A stretch of 64,000 nucleotides of DNA from Beggiatoa leptomitoformis (lineage in GTDB: Bacteria; Pseudomonadota; Gammaproteobacteria; Beggiatoales; Beggiatoaceae): NCBI RefSeq assembly GCF_001305575.3, contig NZ_CP012373.2, positions 2,232,001 to 2,296,000 on the forward strand. Direction: 5' to 3'. Within the stretch, counting starts at the first letter, position 1, and each line of letters opens with the position of its first letter. Under the pieces are notes generated by a model. It was not told the DNA's origin. It ran no database searches and saw only the letters and a list, made by a program, of their open reading frames with translations. Shown here piece by piece: positions 9,501 to 16,707 of the stretch. The translations under genes were made by a program, and so were the position numbers.

Positions 9501-11935
9501 AAATCAAGATATTCACGCGCTTGCTTGGTTAAACCAGACGCATCATAACCTTGTTGTGCTTCAATCAGTGCGGTTTGTGACACAACTAAACGGTCTATTT
9601 CAATAACTTGTTTTGCTAATTCTGAATTATATTGTTGGGTTAAATCTAATTCTTTTTGTTGGGTTTCAGACAAGCCGACCTTTTGCAGTTCAAGGCGTTT
9701 ATCTCTTAATAGTGTGATTGCCTCACCTGCTTGCTGGGCTTGTGATACCAACAAACCTAAGTCATTACCATACTTATCAGTGGCTTCATACTGCGTTTTC
9801 TGTTGTGCATTTAATCCCGCTTGGGCTATTTCCGCATAAGCTTCTTTTGCAGTATCAACATATTTCTTAAGCGTATCCGCTTGTTGTTTTATCGCTTGTT
9901 CTTCAACTTGCGCCGCTTTCTTACGTGTTTCTTTATTGCCTTCAATTTGTAATTGCAGGGAAATTAACGACTGTTTTTCTTCTTCAGTTGCTTGAAATTT
10001 TTGATTTTTTAAAAGTTCTGTAACAGTTTGTTCAGCACCTGCCTGCTTCTCGTTAAGTGTCGACAAGCGCAACTGCTCTGCCATTGAGGTTTTAATCGCT
10101 TCTAACTGTTTCTTGTGTCCTTCTGTGCGCTCCGTCTCCATCTTGGTTATTTCAGCAAGGTTGCGCTTTTCCTCATCCAACTGCGTAACTTTCTGATTAC
10201 CCACAACAACACTCACGGCTTGCTCATCAGCTAATTTCTGAATCTGCGTAATATTGTCCGCATAGCCTTTATTTAAATCAGCTAAAGAAGCATCAATTTC
10301 TGCATTATTTTTAGTGATATTAGTGGCAAAATCGGTAGTGGATAATTCAGCAAAAGTGGTATTGCTTGAAGTTTTTATACTTTCAAGATAGCCATTTAAC
10401 TGAGTAAATTGGTCGCCAACAGCGGGAATATACTCGCCAATACTAACAACGGTTTGGATAAAGCCGATAAAGGTATCGGTCATCGCCCCAATCGTCGTAA
10501 AAAACATCGTTTGTATCGCTTGAATGGGAGACTTAAAGGCTTCCCCCATAATCCCCCAACCTTTACTTAATCTACCTACAAGATTATCACCACCCTGCTT
10601 AAGGTATTCCCAGCCCTGTAAGGTTGTTGATACAAAAAACATCCCGCCAGTTTTTGCAATATCAAATTGCTCATAAAGATATGAGCCAATTTCCCACCCT
10701 GCATAAGCAGCAAACAATAAACCGCCCGCTACCTGTAACTTGCCCATCCAACCGCTGGCAAACTGTGCGGCAACCGCCGTACCATAAAGAGACGTGTTTA
10801 ATGTGCCCCACAAGACAGAGGTTTTACCCAATAAAGTCGTTTGGGCAGCTAAGTTTGCGCGTAACGCTAACAATGCCATATCAAGCCGACTAGTAGGCAC
10901 AATCGCCGTGCTGGTAGCAACGGTTAATACATACATTGCACGACTTAAGGTAGTAAATGCAGTGGTTGCCCCACCAACGACAACAGGCAAGCCTTTCATG
11001 CCTAAATACAAACCACCACCAACGCCTAAAATATTAACCACGGGCGAGAATGCGCCAATAATTTGCGGTGCGTACCCCGTCATAGTCTTAAGCGCAGACG
11101 TTGCATTCTGCATAAGCGGGGTTAAAGTGTCGGAAATAGGCTTTTCAAAAGCGTTTTTAAATTCGGTATAAGCGTTGTTTAAACGGGTATAAGCAGGAAT
11201 TAAATTTTTCGCACTGGCTTGTGCTGCACCGTCGTATTCTTTGACTGCTTTCAACAAATAATTTTTATACATTTCAGAAGTTATTTTTCCATCTGAAACC
11301 ATTTGTCGAAATTGTCCGACCGTCACCCCCGCAGCTCTTGCAACCGAATTCAAAATACCCGGCAAAGGTTCTGCAACCTGCATCAACTCCTGCATTTGCA
11401 ACACGCCACTACCTAATGACTGCGCAATACCATACATTGCAGTCTTAACTTGGTCGCTACTTGCTCCAATATTCGCCGCAACCTGTGAAATACCTTCAAT
11501 TAATGCGCGGGCTTCCCGCGTTGTCATTAATCCTGCTTGCTGTAAAACTAATGTGCTGGCATAAGATGCTTTAAAGGCTTGTAAATCAGTATTCAGCTTA
11601 TTTGCTGCATTCGACGCATAATCTTGAGCCTCTGCCAAGCCTTCTAATGTGCCTGTTAAAGACAGTAATCGTGAATTTAACTGTTGAGTCTCTGCAATCG
11701 TTTGAACAAAATCGCTACCAACCTGCTTTATAACTGACAAGCCAACAGCCGCCGCAACAACCCCTTTTAAGGTATTAGCCAAACGACTAAAACTATTATC
11801 CAGTGAGCCTGCTGCTGTTTTCGCATAGTCCATTCCCCCGCTTAACTTTGCCAGTTCTTCACGGGTTAAGCGGGTTGTACCGACTAAAGCAGAGCCATCG
11901 GCGAGGATTTTTACAGTAACGGTAACAGTGGACAT
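3500..11935 (-). CDS. Tape measure protein with embedded SLT lysozyme-like domain
   Basis: At 2,811 residues this is the longest phage gene. The N-terminus (about 60-280) carries the phage tape-measure domain, followed by hydrophobic segments (about 290-420) typical of tape measures. Long Gln/Lys/Glu-rich coiled coils follow (about 560-1000). Residues about 1040-1135 form a soluble lytic transglycosylase-like domain with an 'ASIETGG' motif (candidate catalytic Glu near 1076) and 'SGASGLFQF'. Around 1900-2350 there are repeated units with 'GIS.DEL'-type ends, and near 2560-2730 two 'DYV...A..YG' repeats. 'EGGIVTKPTIGLIGEAGREA' near the C-terminus is a common tape-measure ending. It sets tail length and probably helps open peptidoglycan during DNA entry. 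Residues about 2403-2490 have a stand-alone paralogue at 40091-40390. Confidence 0.93.
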   Translation of the reverse strand: MSTVTVTVKILADGSALVGTTRLTREELAKLSGGMDYAKTAAGSLDNSFSRLANTLKGVVAAAVGLSVIKQVGSDFVQTIAETQQLNSRLLSLTGTLEGLAEAQDYASNAANKLNTDLQAFKASYASTLVLQQAGLMTTREARALIEGISQVAANIGASSDQVKTAMYGIAQSLGSGVLQMQELMQVAEPLPGILNSVARAAGVTVGQFRQMVSDGKITSEMYKNYLLKAVKEYDGAAQASAKNLIPAYTRLNNAYTEFKNAFEKPISDTLTPLMQNATSALKTMTGYAPQIIGAFSPVVNILGVGGGLYLGMKGLPVVVGGATTAFTTLSRAMYVLTVATSTAIVPTSRLDMALLALRANLAAQTTLLGKTSVLWGTLNTSLYGTAVAAQFASGWMGKLQVAGGLLFAAYAGWEIGSYLYEQFDIAKTGGMFFVSTTLQGWEYLKQGGDNLVGRLSKGWGIMGEAFKSPIQAIQTMFFTTIGAMTDTFIGFIQTVVSIGEYIPAVGDQFTQLNGYLESIKTSSNTTFAELSTTDFATNITKNNAEIDASLADLNKGYADNITQIQKLADEQAVSVVVGNQKVTQLDEEKRNLAEITKMETERTEGHKKQLEAIKTSMAEQLRLSTLNEKQAGAEQTVTELLKNQKFQATEEEKQSLISLQLQIEGNKETRKKAAQVEEQAIKQQADTLKKYVDTAKEAYAEIAQAGLNAQQKTQYEATDKYGNDLGLLVSQAQQAGEAITLLRDKRLELQKVGLSETQQKELDLTQQYNSELAKQVIEIDRLVVSQTALIEAQQGYDASGLTKQAREYLDLMKQVGEETAKQVITLNNQATAKSTGVDRIASLQEEITLLQLTEKERAQYNALVDIAPDQRDAVKSLLEQKAVLENTQKQWETMTNSAADYAEKVATGELKIGDAVKGFIVDINKQNIKDQLTKLKEQITSFFNGDSGKVTLEGALGIADAQTAKDVSAASKIFETYQESLKTGTDDSVKRMIDGVNTGIANLQKGIEESLLKVNIGLNDATANLTKAVEKSNVVSASNTSQTYTAKGNNQSIEAIIQAAVKNGISQTDFLKFASIETGGKFNADAYNSGSGASGLFQFVKSTAKQYGLDSSNVFDPFANANAAAKLYIDNLKQIQKYTNDISATDMYLAHQQGMGGYASIKSAQDTGSFTRSDTRKNILSNVSSADIKKILGIDLNQFKSLNDKEMAENFEKYWKTKVDAIDISKFVTANNTLTQAQQQQAQALTQSTVQKTVTDQQQIVAGQTLATANMQQVDALGLAGQGVQGFANATALSAQAIVDTAKGFASGAGDLVKQVANKIQTTQPSTSKESDKGLLSSITGIFDSDGMLSGVGDLFKTGGALESVGSAVSGLTDKLGKAGGSLGGFSTSIMSLFSGDIKGALTSGISAGLSVALPGVGTALGFAVTPVMNKLFGSWEVESQHLTASFKDLSASFAVKTVEVNKGLIGGGKKTTYSEVDSETNQQLQESIDATVKLIEDAGQKIGKALTDNFNFKSVIDMVHEGTDDFETQFARMQSIMVKNAFTEANIAGVDTSITAVMADKVQNVLKQASDGLYDKATQEFMWKPDTQKYAVQITGTVQDGLNSLIASTDWSGLTFDESQSKLQTYLTDAFNAIGVDVPQETFINMANDFATQIQDGMSWLNDTQDIVDPDAQFFKNMREIVNNFNEWDAQPEEVSAFINSLLGLKDAFKLVGYDAGLISQSLIDASGDIGTLSSNLDTFYSNFLSEEEQRTNKMTVLNDSLTSSFTQLGLEMPKSKDAFRALIDGMASDMSDPALFADAIALSEQVAEYFNLQAESVNDGITNVANGFDILIEQIDALATSLTAQDVGGWLKDSVLNATNAEDAGLRFSNAFANAFQEQMLSTVLSTVSNMVYTGLVEPMLQASSISASNTVSASTLSANQDITASNNSAVSLTAGGSTAATALAAGGQIAAEYIAGVVSEVKNVIAVMTTVMQDESIKAMLADLQPALQDIGSATFSAVSTPTSITAPYVQSQQASAVSDKADTATSNTTQEVEKEVESLDSLRQSLREFGTGLDDTDLKLYQLSDVFKNADLSMINFSGSAEDIANSINGLDDTQLRKIASETGISIDELEGYAVDYLSILREQATAEKERLAEFTAWQTGLLDYTANGSQVAQVTQWLTDSVNRLGMNADSAVGFLQGLNQADIAGYAQDLGITDDELQELIPDVISGLNDFAKSIESFHTSLNDFLTLSDPLNEFAKQTLELGVGSAQAAEWAKSQNPETLAKWAEELGISTDELMQNAVKVVTYMQTAETDARAMADGWISVFTELMDSLDSLNQGIGDDINSLNGLSVDSVARLKEQVYGDYTGNADSILQDPDELKKRISLAGDLRQAIMTQYEEQKSLLEEKHQTELDNANELLDIAQSLKDRVMSIQLNKTYFSAQDRFSTAQTQYQDLLGKAQGGDAEAAKKVGEAFSSYLDVASEMYASSAQFKAIRDAGLKDLTSLGVDLTTKGNSVSQSFQDSTYAGELKGLQESALSELQTLSNVVETTQAQGTNQLVASLKDLGTQFGIDINNVGQVIKDLFPQLGTRTDSVANAVTTPAVSDKQIADYVSQAVQASGGVNQQSVSQIVNTASQYGIAPDRLAGAIGVDKQTVSQTAAQYGQTYNAVSKKDITDYVGAVVAQKGITQESMTEIYNMAKQSGVTSGQLADALGYTREDVLAIAAQYGLPAFAEGGIVTKPTIGLIGEAGREAIIPLNQLPQMTQQGASPELLALIARLIEAQQRTQAILEQLLSSSDRVSSTVKETGDKQAKALEKAGSNGRFS

Positions 11936-11941
11936 GATGGA

Positions 11942-12301
11942 TTACTTGTTTAATGTGCGTACCGCGCTAGATTCAATAACCTGCACAGCACGAATAACAA
12001 TAGGGGAAATAACTTGTTGTGTTAATGCAAGCCATGCTTGCACCTGAACCCAGTCCAACCCGATTAATCCACCCATCGGCAAATATCGCCACAAATGGCA
12101 AACATCGAGAAACAAGTTAAAAGCAGGAACATTGCAAGCATAAACCTGACAAACAACATTATCGGTTTGAATTTGTTCGCCTTCTAAGGCTTCAATCACC
12201 TCATCAGGCAAATATCCGTAGTCTTTACGGATATTCACTGCACGTGGGCGAGTTTGTAACATCGCCCAGTGTTCACCGATATTACTTAGATTTTTGTCCA
12301 C
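11942..12301 (-). CDS. Tail assembly chaperone, distal partner (DUF1799-like)
   Basis: A 119-residue product if it starts at GTG 12301. The C-terminal half, with 'F..L...C..WRYLPMGGLIGLDW', resembles DUF1799, a family encoded just before tape measures and thought to be the distal half of the tail assembly chaperone. The frame overlaps the upstream chaperone ORF by 20 nt, and no Shine-Dalgarno is visible before the GTG. It may therefore be made as a frameshift extension of the upstream protein instead of from its own start. The tape measure gene follows after 6 bp, also with a poor ribosome site. Confidence 0.75.
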   Translation of the reverse strand: MDKNLSNIGEHWAMLQTRPRAVNIRKDYGYLPDEVIEALEGEQIQTDNVVCQVYACNVPAFNLFLDVCHLWRYLPMGGLIGLDWVQVQAWLALTQQVISPIVIRAVQVIESSAVRTLNK

Positions 12302-12605
12302 GAAAATTGCGATTGCGCAACTCAGCGTAAGCCCCCATCACCGCAGTACTTAATAACGGGTGATTAGCAATTAACTGCACAGCCTCCACAGGGTCAACGG
12401 CAACGCCAGACTTGACGATACCCTCTACCTTTTCAACGACAGCACTAATAAACCCTTTATCGCCATCAGTTTCTACCGCTTCGTCAATTTCATCTTGTGG
12501 CACGATGGCATAATGAACCCGTAATTTAATAGGCTTCTTGGGGTCGGCAGTAATGACATTAACATCGGTAGGAATAATAATTTTTTCAGCAATATCAAAA
12601 CTCAT
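12282..12605 (-). CDS. Tail assembly chaperone, proximal partner
   Basis: A 107-residue acidic-to-neutral soluble protein between the tail tube gene and the DUF1799-like gene, which is the classical slot of the G-like tail chaperone that coats the tape measure before tube polymerisation. I chose ATG 12605 over an upstream in-frame start at 12653 because an AGGAG sits 8 nt before it. The 3' end contains a CAAAAAT run inside the overlap with the next ORF, so a frameshifted long form is possible. The family assignment rests on synteny and size; the sequence alone is not diagnostic. Confidence 0.7.
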   Translation of the reverse strand: MSFDIAEKIIIPTDVNVITADPKKPIKLRVHYAIVPQDEIDEAVETDGDKGFISAVVEKVEGIVKSGVAVDPVEAVQLIANHPLLSTAVMGAYAELRNRNFRGQKSK

Positions 12606-12639
12606 GATGTAAATCTCCTGATTAAAAACAATGGTTAGG

Positions 12640-13788
12640 TTAGTAAATAGCAATGTACCATTTGGGCGTTAAACCGCCTTTATTGCAGGTACAATCAAGG
12701 GTATAAAAATTAATATTGTTTTTTTCCTGTTCGGCAATAGTGGTGATTTGCACTTTACGCGCCCCAACCCGAATAAACTTATCAGTTACCCCATAGGTTA
12801 CGGCAAAGTCGCGCTCAACAGGGGTTTCATGCTCTGCAAAGGGGTTATACTCCGCTAAAGTAGACTGGCTAAATATCAGCTTTAACTTGGGTAATCCGTC
12901 TGTAATGAACACTCCGCCGATACTGTTAGCCTTCTTTGAATCTTCGGACTCAACAACTACATTACCCAAATCCAAAGAGAATTCGCTAAACATAATTTTG
13001 GAGACATCCAAGTCTCCCCATGTCAACGTTACATTCTGAAATGGGATAGGCTTAACCCCTGATGTGGTTACATCAGGCATAGCCGTATCTGTTGGCGCGT
13101 TATAAATACCTGTTAAATCAAACGCAATTTTAGGCAGTGCTTTTGCTGCTCCTGTAATTACGGCTGTCCCGCGCATGTACGTGGATATCTTTAAGATACC
13201 GTCTTGATTAAATCGCGCCGTCATAGATTTCATCAGGCTTTCGTCGCTTGTCGGCTCAAACAATAAGCCCGTAGTCACCGTACTAACCGTTCCCGACGCG
13301 CTACTGCTTTCACCATCAACTACATCACTGGGTGTAACAGTGGTTAAGCCCACCTTGCGCACGTATAAAGTCGTTCCTGCAATGTCAATAATTACCCCAA
13401 CAACAGTCGAGGTAACGCTTACCTCTTCACCCACTTCAAACGTACCCGTTACGCCTGACAGAGCCAGCACATAAGCATCATTTTTAACCGTTGCGCAGGC
13501 TTGCAGCGGAACAGTCCATTCAGGCACAAGAATATTTCCTGCTTCCCGCCCTAACGCTTTCATTTCTACTTCGATAGATTCCTTGAACATGGACGCGGTA
13601 ATTGCAGAGCCGAAAGCCCCGAATTCTCTGTCCAGAACATTACGGTCAATCGGCGTGCTGTTTTTATCAACTTTTGCGCCTACATTAGCTAATATGGCGG
13701 TAAAACCGCTATTAGGGTTAACACCCGCCGTTGCTTCTAATGCAGCTTCAACAACGGCTCGTTTCGTAAATTTTATTTCGTAAGCCAT
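12640..13788 (-). CDS. Major tail (tube) protein
   Basis: A 382-residue protein upstream of the chaperone pair. The N-terminus 'MAYEIKFTKRAVVEAALEATAG' plus several beta-rich blocks fit a tail tube protein of Mu-like siphophages. Residues about 115-180 ('VTGTFEVGEEVSVT...GT') look like an inserted beta domain, possibly surface-exposed. The sequence has no membrane segments and ends in a Cys-containing strand-rich region. No sheath gene accompanies it, supporting a non-contractile tail. The start is 2 bp after the stop of the upstream gene, so the two are co-translated. Confidence 0.75.
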   Translation of the reverse strand: MAYEIKFTKRAVVEAALEATAGVNPNSGFTAILANVGAKVDKNSTPIDRNVLDREFGAFGSAITASMFKESIEVEMKALGREAGNILVPEWTVPLQACATVKNDAYVLALSGVTGTFEVGEEVSVTSTVVGVIIDIAGTTLYVRKVGLTTVTPSDVVDGESSSASGTVSTVTTGLLFEPTSDESLMKSMTARFNQDGILKISTYMRGTAVITGAAKALPKIAFDLTGIYNAPTDTAMPDVTTSGVKPIPFQNVTLTWGDLDVSKIMFSEFSLDLGNVVVESEDSKKANSIGGVFITDGLPKLKLIFSQSTLAEYNPFAEHETPVERDFAVTYGVTDKFIRVGARKVQITTIAEQEKNNINFYTLDCTCNKGGLTPKWYIAIY

Positions 13789-13790
13789 TA

Positions 13791-14693
13791 CTAGCTCCTG
13801 TCACTGATTACGGTATAAGGCAAGAGGTAATGTTCTTGCCAGACTAAAATATCGTCGGTAAAGTCATAAACCCGACCGCCTCTATACTCCAATCGTTGCA
13901 CTTGCCCGATTGGTTTAAACCCTAAAAGTTTGCTCATTACTTGAGCCCGTAACTGATTCATTTGGTCGGAACTATCCGAACCAAAATCATCTGTATTGTT
14001 TTCAATCATCAATATAATGACGAATAAAGTAGAAACTGTTTGCAACACACCCGTAGCGGCTTGGTTATCTGTTGCCGTCACACCGCTTTCAAACACATAA
14101 GCACTCGGCATGTTGTCAACGTTATCCGCTCCAGCCTTCAGATTTGCCACCCCAGAAACTTCTAAAAAATCTGTAATTTCTTTTAGTTTTAAAACAATTT
14201 GTTGTCTGACTATTGAGTCTTCAGCGATAATACTTCCCGTTGTAACACCACCAACTAACGCAACAGCCCCACTATCAACCAACGCGGTGGTATCCTGCGT
14301 GCTAACACTGCCTGTTAGCGCAATAACGCCACTATCAACATACGTAGGTTCAATCAGGGTAACGCTACCCACTAAGCGAACAATCCCCGCATCAATCTGT
14401 TCTGCTATCACAGCAGTAGGCGTAACATCGCCAACTAATTGAATATTCCCTGTAAAAACTAAATTGGTTTGTTCCGCTGTGACACTGCCAACTAACGCAA
14501 CAATCCCACTATCAACCAGCGCGGTGGTGTCTTGTGTGGTAACGCTACCGACTAGGGCAATATCCCCACGCAATCTTGGCAAGCCAAACCAAAAATTATG
14601 CGCCGCTGGCTGAAACCCGCTTTCAAACGTGGTGGGAAATAACGCTTGTCTAGGTAGGTTTAATCGGGAGCAATTGTTCATAAAGTTGCTCAT
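13791..14693 (-). CDS. Tail terminator-like protein with N-terminal repeat domain
   Basis: A 300-residue, two-part protein. Residues about 160-300 ('QQIVLKLKEITDFLEVSGV...LFVIILMIENN...QLRAQVMSKLLG...YRGGRVYDF.DDILVWQEHYLLPY') look like the phage tail terminator (Gp37/gpU-like) fold that caps the tube. Residues about 40-160 are five or six copies of a 19-20 residue unit around 'ALVGSVTTQDTTALVDSG', very unlike a terminator. The start at 14693 overlaps the preceding lipoprotein gene by 44 bp; an in-frame ATG four codons on is an alternative. The repeat half may be a virion decoration. The terminator call is moderate. Confidence 0.65.
   Translation of the reverse strand: MSNFMNNCSRLNLPRQALFPTTFESGFQPAAHNFWFGLPRLRGDIALVGSVTTQDTTALVDSGIVALVGSVTAEQTNLVFTGNIQLVGDVTPTAVIAEQIDAGIVRLVGSVTLIEPTYVDSGVIALTGSVSTQDTTALVDSGAVALVGGVTTGSIIAEDSIVRQQIVLKLKEITDFLEVSGVANLKAGADNVDNMPSAYVFESGVTATDNQAATGVLQTVSTLFVIILMIENNTDDFGSDSSDQMNQLRAQVMSKLLGFKPIGQVQRLEYRGGRVYDFTDDILVWQEHYLLPYTVISDRS
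14230..14575 (-). repeat. Tandem ~57-60 bp coding repeats in tail terminator-like gene
   Basis: Five to six diverged copies of a unit encoding roughly (I/V)xLVGSVTTQDTTALVDSG. Two of them, near 14284 and 14521, are close to identical at the DNA level, suggesting recent copying or gene conversion inside the array. The unit length of 19-20 codons keeps the frame. Confidence 0.8.
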
Positions 14694-15003
14694 CCCTTAA
14701 ATCGGGTTCATGATAATTACCCTCTGTGCAATGCCTGATTTCATGGTCGACAATCGCCTGTTCACGCTGATTAAAGTAAGGAAAGGCATCTGTCGGCGCA
14801 ACAACAATACACAGATTTTCTTCATTAAATATCCTTGTACACCCTACATAGGGATAGCTGACCCCTGTCAACGTTGCACAGTCTGTGGGTACTCTATCTT
14901 CATCTACTTGATGAATAATCAAGCCAAACCCATTTGATAACCGTGTAGGATGCTCTGCACAACCAAGCAACAAAAAAGGAATAATAAGCAGTAATAAGTG
15001 CAT
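14650..15003 (-). CDS. Small lipoprotein with HEIRHC metal-site motif
   Basis: A 117-residue protein with a lipoprotein signal peptide, hydrophobic residues 2-13 followed by 'LLGC' with Cys at about 15. The body contains 'DHEIRHCTEG', an HExxH-type zinc site near residue 87 with a further His eight residues on ('GNYHEPDL'). Several Cys residues could form disulfides. It is probably a periplasmic, membrane-tethered protein made late in infection and could act on the cell envelope at lysis or entry. Small prophage lipoproteins with this HExRHC signature occur, but I do not know a tested function. Protease activity is inferred from the motif alone. Confidence 0.7.
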   Translation of the reverse strand: MHLLLLIIPFLLLGCAEHPTRLSNGFGLIIHQVDEDRVPTDCATLTGVSYPYVGCTRIFNEENLCIVVAPTDAFPYFNQREQAIVDHEIRHCTEGNYHEPDLRDEQLYEQLLPIKPT

Positions 15004-15006
15004 GAC

Positions 15007-15804
15007 TTACCCCGCTAACAATCTGAATGTGCCTTGCTGTATTCCAGATACAGTCGTCGTACACATTTGCATAATGGAAATCGCGGCATTTTCATCTATT
15101 TGGGGTAATAATAAAGCAATAGGGTCTCTACTCTCTGCAACGTTTGCCTGTTGCAAAGACATTTCAGACACCTGCTTAACTAGCATCAACCCAATATCGC
15201 CCGCGCTTGGCGTTACTGTTGCCATTTGAAAAGATTGAATAGACTGCACGCCTTTATCCCCTGCCTGTAACAAGACAGGAAAGGCTTGTCCAACGACGGG
15301 GTTAGTTGCAGGTATCGTGGCGGTAGCGGTTCTATTTGCGACACCTTCTGAATTTGTGTACTTGATGGTGATGCTTGGCGCGGCGTTATCTGTTCCTTGA
15401 TAAAAATTAACCCACAATTGCACGCCTTCCCCATTGCTTGCGCGGGTAGGTAACGCAACTGAATTAATGGCTTGCAATGTCAAGCTATTACCAACAAGCC
15501 CACTATTTCCCCACAAAAAGTCGTACAGGAAAAAAGAGGAGGCGACTGAGCTAGACATAAACCATTTACCTAAATACAGCTTTTCGCCAGATGGCGGGGC
15601 AGTAAAGCGAATAGCCCCGACACTATCTTTATTGAAGGTTTGACCTGCACCAGTTGAAGGTGTTACACCTGCGCCATACGTCCAAGTCGTTCCCCAATAA
15701 TTGAAAAACGTCCCTGCTCCTTTTGTTGTCGTTGATGGCGCATAAAAATTCAACACTTGCTGTGCATTGCACGCAGCAATAACAGAATCCCAGTTCTGAA
15801 TCAC
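15007..15804 (-). CDS. Putative structural (virion) protein
   Basis: A 265-residue beta-rich protein, high in Ser, Thr, Gly and Asn, placed between the head-tail connector genes and the tail terminator candidate. I prefer GTG 15804, which overlaps the preceding stop as GTGA and has a GGGGGT stretch upstream, over a TTG at 15825. The middle ('GKWFMSSSVASSFFLYDFLWG...') looks like a jelly-roll or lectin-like fold, so a head or tail fibre/decoration role is possible. I do not recognise the family. Confidence 0.6.
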   Translation of the reverse strand: MIQNWDSVIAACNAQQVLNFYAPSTTTKGAGTFFNYWGTTWTYGAGVTPSTGAGQTFNKDSVGAIRFTAPPSGEKLYLGKWFMSSSVASSFFLYDFLWGNSGLVGNSLTLQAINSVALPTRASNGEGVQLWVNFYQGTDNAAPSITIKYTNSEGVANRTATATIPATNPVVGQAFPVLLQAGDKGVQSIQSFQMATVTPSAGDIGLMLVKQVSEMSLQQANVAESRDPIALLLPQIDENAAISIMQMCTTTVSGIQQGTFRLLAG

Positions 15805-16187
15805 ACTACACCCCCATCTACCCAACTAACCGTTATATTTCCTTCAGGGATATACAGCGGTTTACCTATCGGATATAGGCTTGGCGTTGTAAACGGTAAG
15901 GCAAGTAATATCTTACTAACTGTAAAATCAATAATACCCAGATATAACGGCGTGTAAGCAATGGTCAGCGGGGGGAAATTAACCGTAGAACTCCCCCCCA
16001 CAAAACTAACTACTTGATGAGCGTAATTAACATCGCTCACTTCCTCAGTCGGTGCGTTTACCTGAATGCCGTCATCGCCTAAATACAGTGCACACCTCAG
16101 ACTCGTTGGCATCGAATAGGGTGCAATACCTAATACATGGTCTCGCATCTTTGCCGCGAGATAATCGGTTATGATGGTGTTAGCCAT
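15801..16187 (-). CDS. Phage structural protein of unknown role
   Basis: A 128-residue protein starting MANTIITDYLAAKMRDHVLG, directly downstream of the gp36-like gene with a TAATG overlap. The start at 16187 has a GGGGGA seven bases upstream and is better supported than the TTG at 16202. The rest is beta-rich with 'CALYLGDDG' and 'VVSFVGGSSTVNFPPLTIAY'. A similar layout, a short helical start followed by strands, occurs in small head-tail joining or tail-tip proteins, but I cannot name a family. Its 3' end overlaps the next gene. Confidence 0.6.
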   Translation of the reverse strand: MANTIITDYLAAKMRDHVLGIAPYSMPTSLRCALYLGDDGIQVNAPTEEVSDVNYAHQVVSFVGGSSTVNFPPLTIAYTPLYLGIIDFTVSKILLALPFTTPSLYPIGKPLYIPEGNITVSWVDGGVV

Positions 16188-16705
16188 TAATAAGTCCCCC
16201 AATCAGTCCGACTAACTCCTTGTCCAAAAGAAGCCTTAAATGGGCTAGTTGTAGCGGAGTCAATTGTTTCTTTAATCATCAAACCAGCCTTGCCAGAACC
16301 AACATCTAATAACCATGTCATCACATCGTTATACCGCTTGGTGACTTCGGTTATATCTTTAAACTTGCGTTCCGCTATGAAGTAACGCGCAATATCCCCA
16401 CACCCTCGTTTAACGGGATTCACTGCGATTGTTGCGTCGTTGAGAGGCATTTGATAACGTCGTGCAAAATAACTAGTCATGAGTTTTTCAGCGTCTGCCA
16501 ATGCCTCATTGATAGCCTCTAAACCCGCTTGCGCTGTTTCAACTTGTTCAGATGTCCACGCGCTAGTGTTTTCATCTTTAATCAAGGCTTCTAAGCACTC
16601 AGGGACAATATTCGCCGCTGTTGGGCTACTTTTTGGCGTTGCTGTCTTTGCCAGTTCTTTCGCTTGGTAGTACAGCAACATATCAAGGGCAGTTGCATAA
16701 GCCAT
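16187..16705 (-). CDS. gp36-like head-tail connector (DUF1320)
   Basis: A 172-residue protein of the Mu gp36 family. The C-terminal half matches the family pattern: a helix, 'SYFARRYQMPL', an 'RGCGDIARYFIAERK' segment, then 'VTKRYNDVMTWLLDVGSGKAGL'. In Mu relatives this gene follows the major head protein and is thought to connect head and tail. The product is mostly helical and soluble. It starts 2 bp after the capsid gene ends. It is slightly longer than many family members because of an Ala/Glu-rich insertion at about residues 25-60. Confidence 0.85.
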   Translation of the reverse strand: MAYATALDMLLYYQAKELAKTATPKSSPTAANIVPECLEALIKDENTSAWTSEQVETAQAGLEAINEALADAEKLMTSYFARRYQMPLNDATIAVNPVKRGCGDIARYFIAERKFKDITEVTKRYNDVMTWLLDVGSGKAGLMIKETIDSATTSPFKASFGQGVSRTDWGTY

Positions 16706-16707
16706 GA

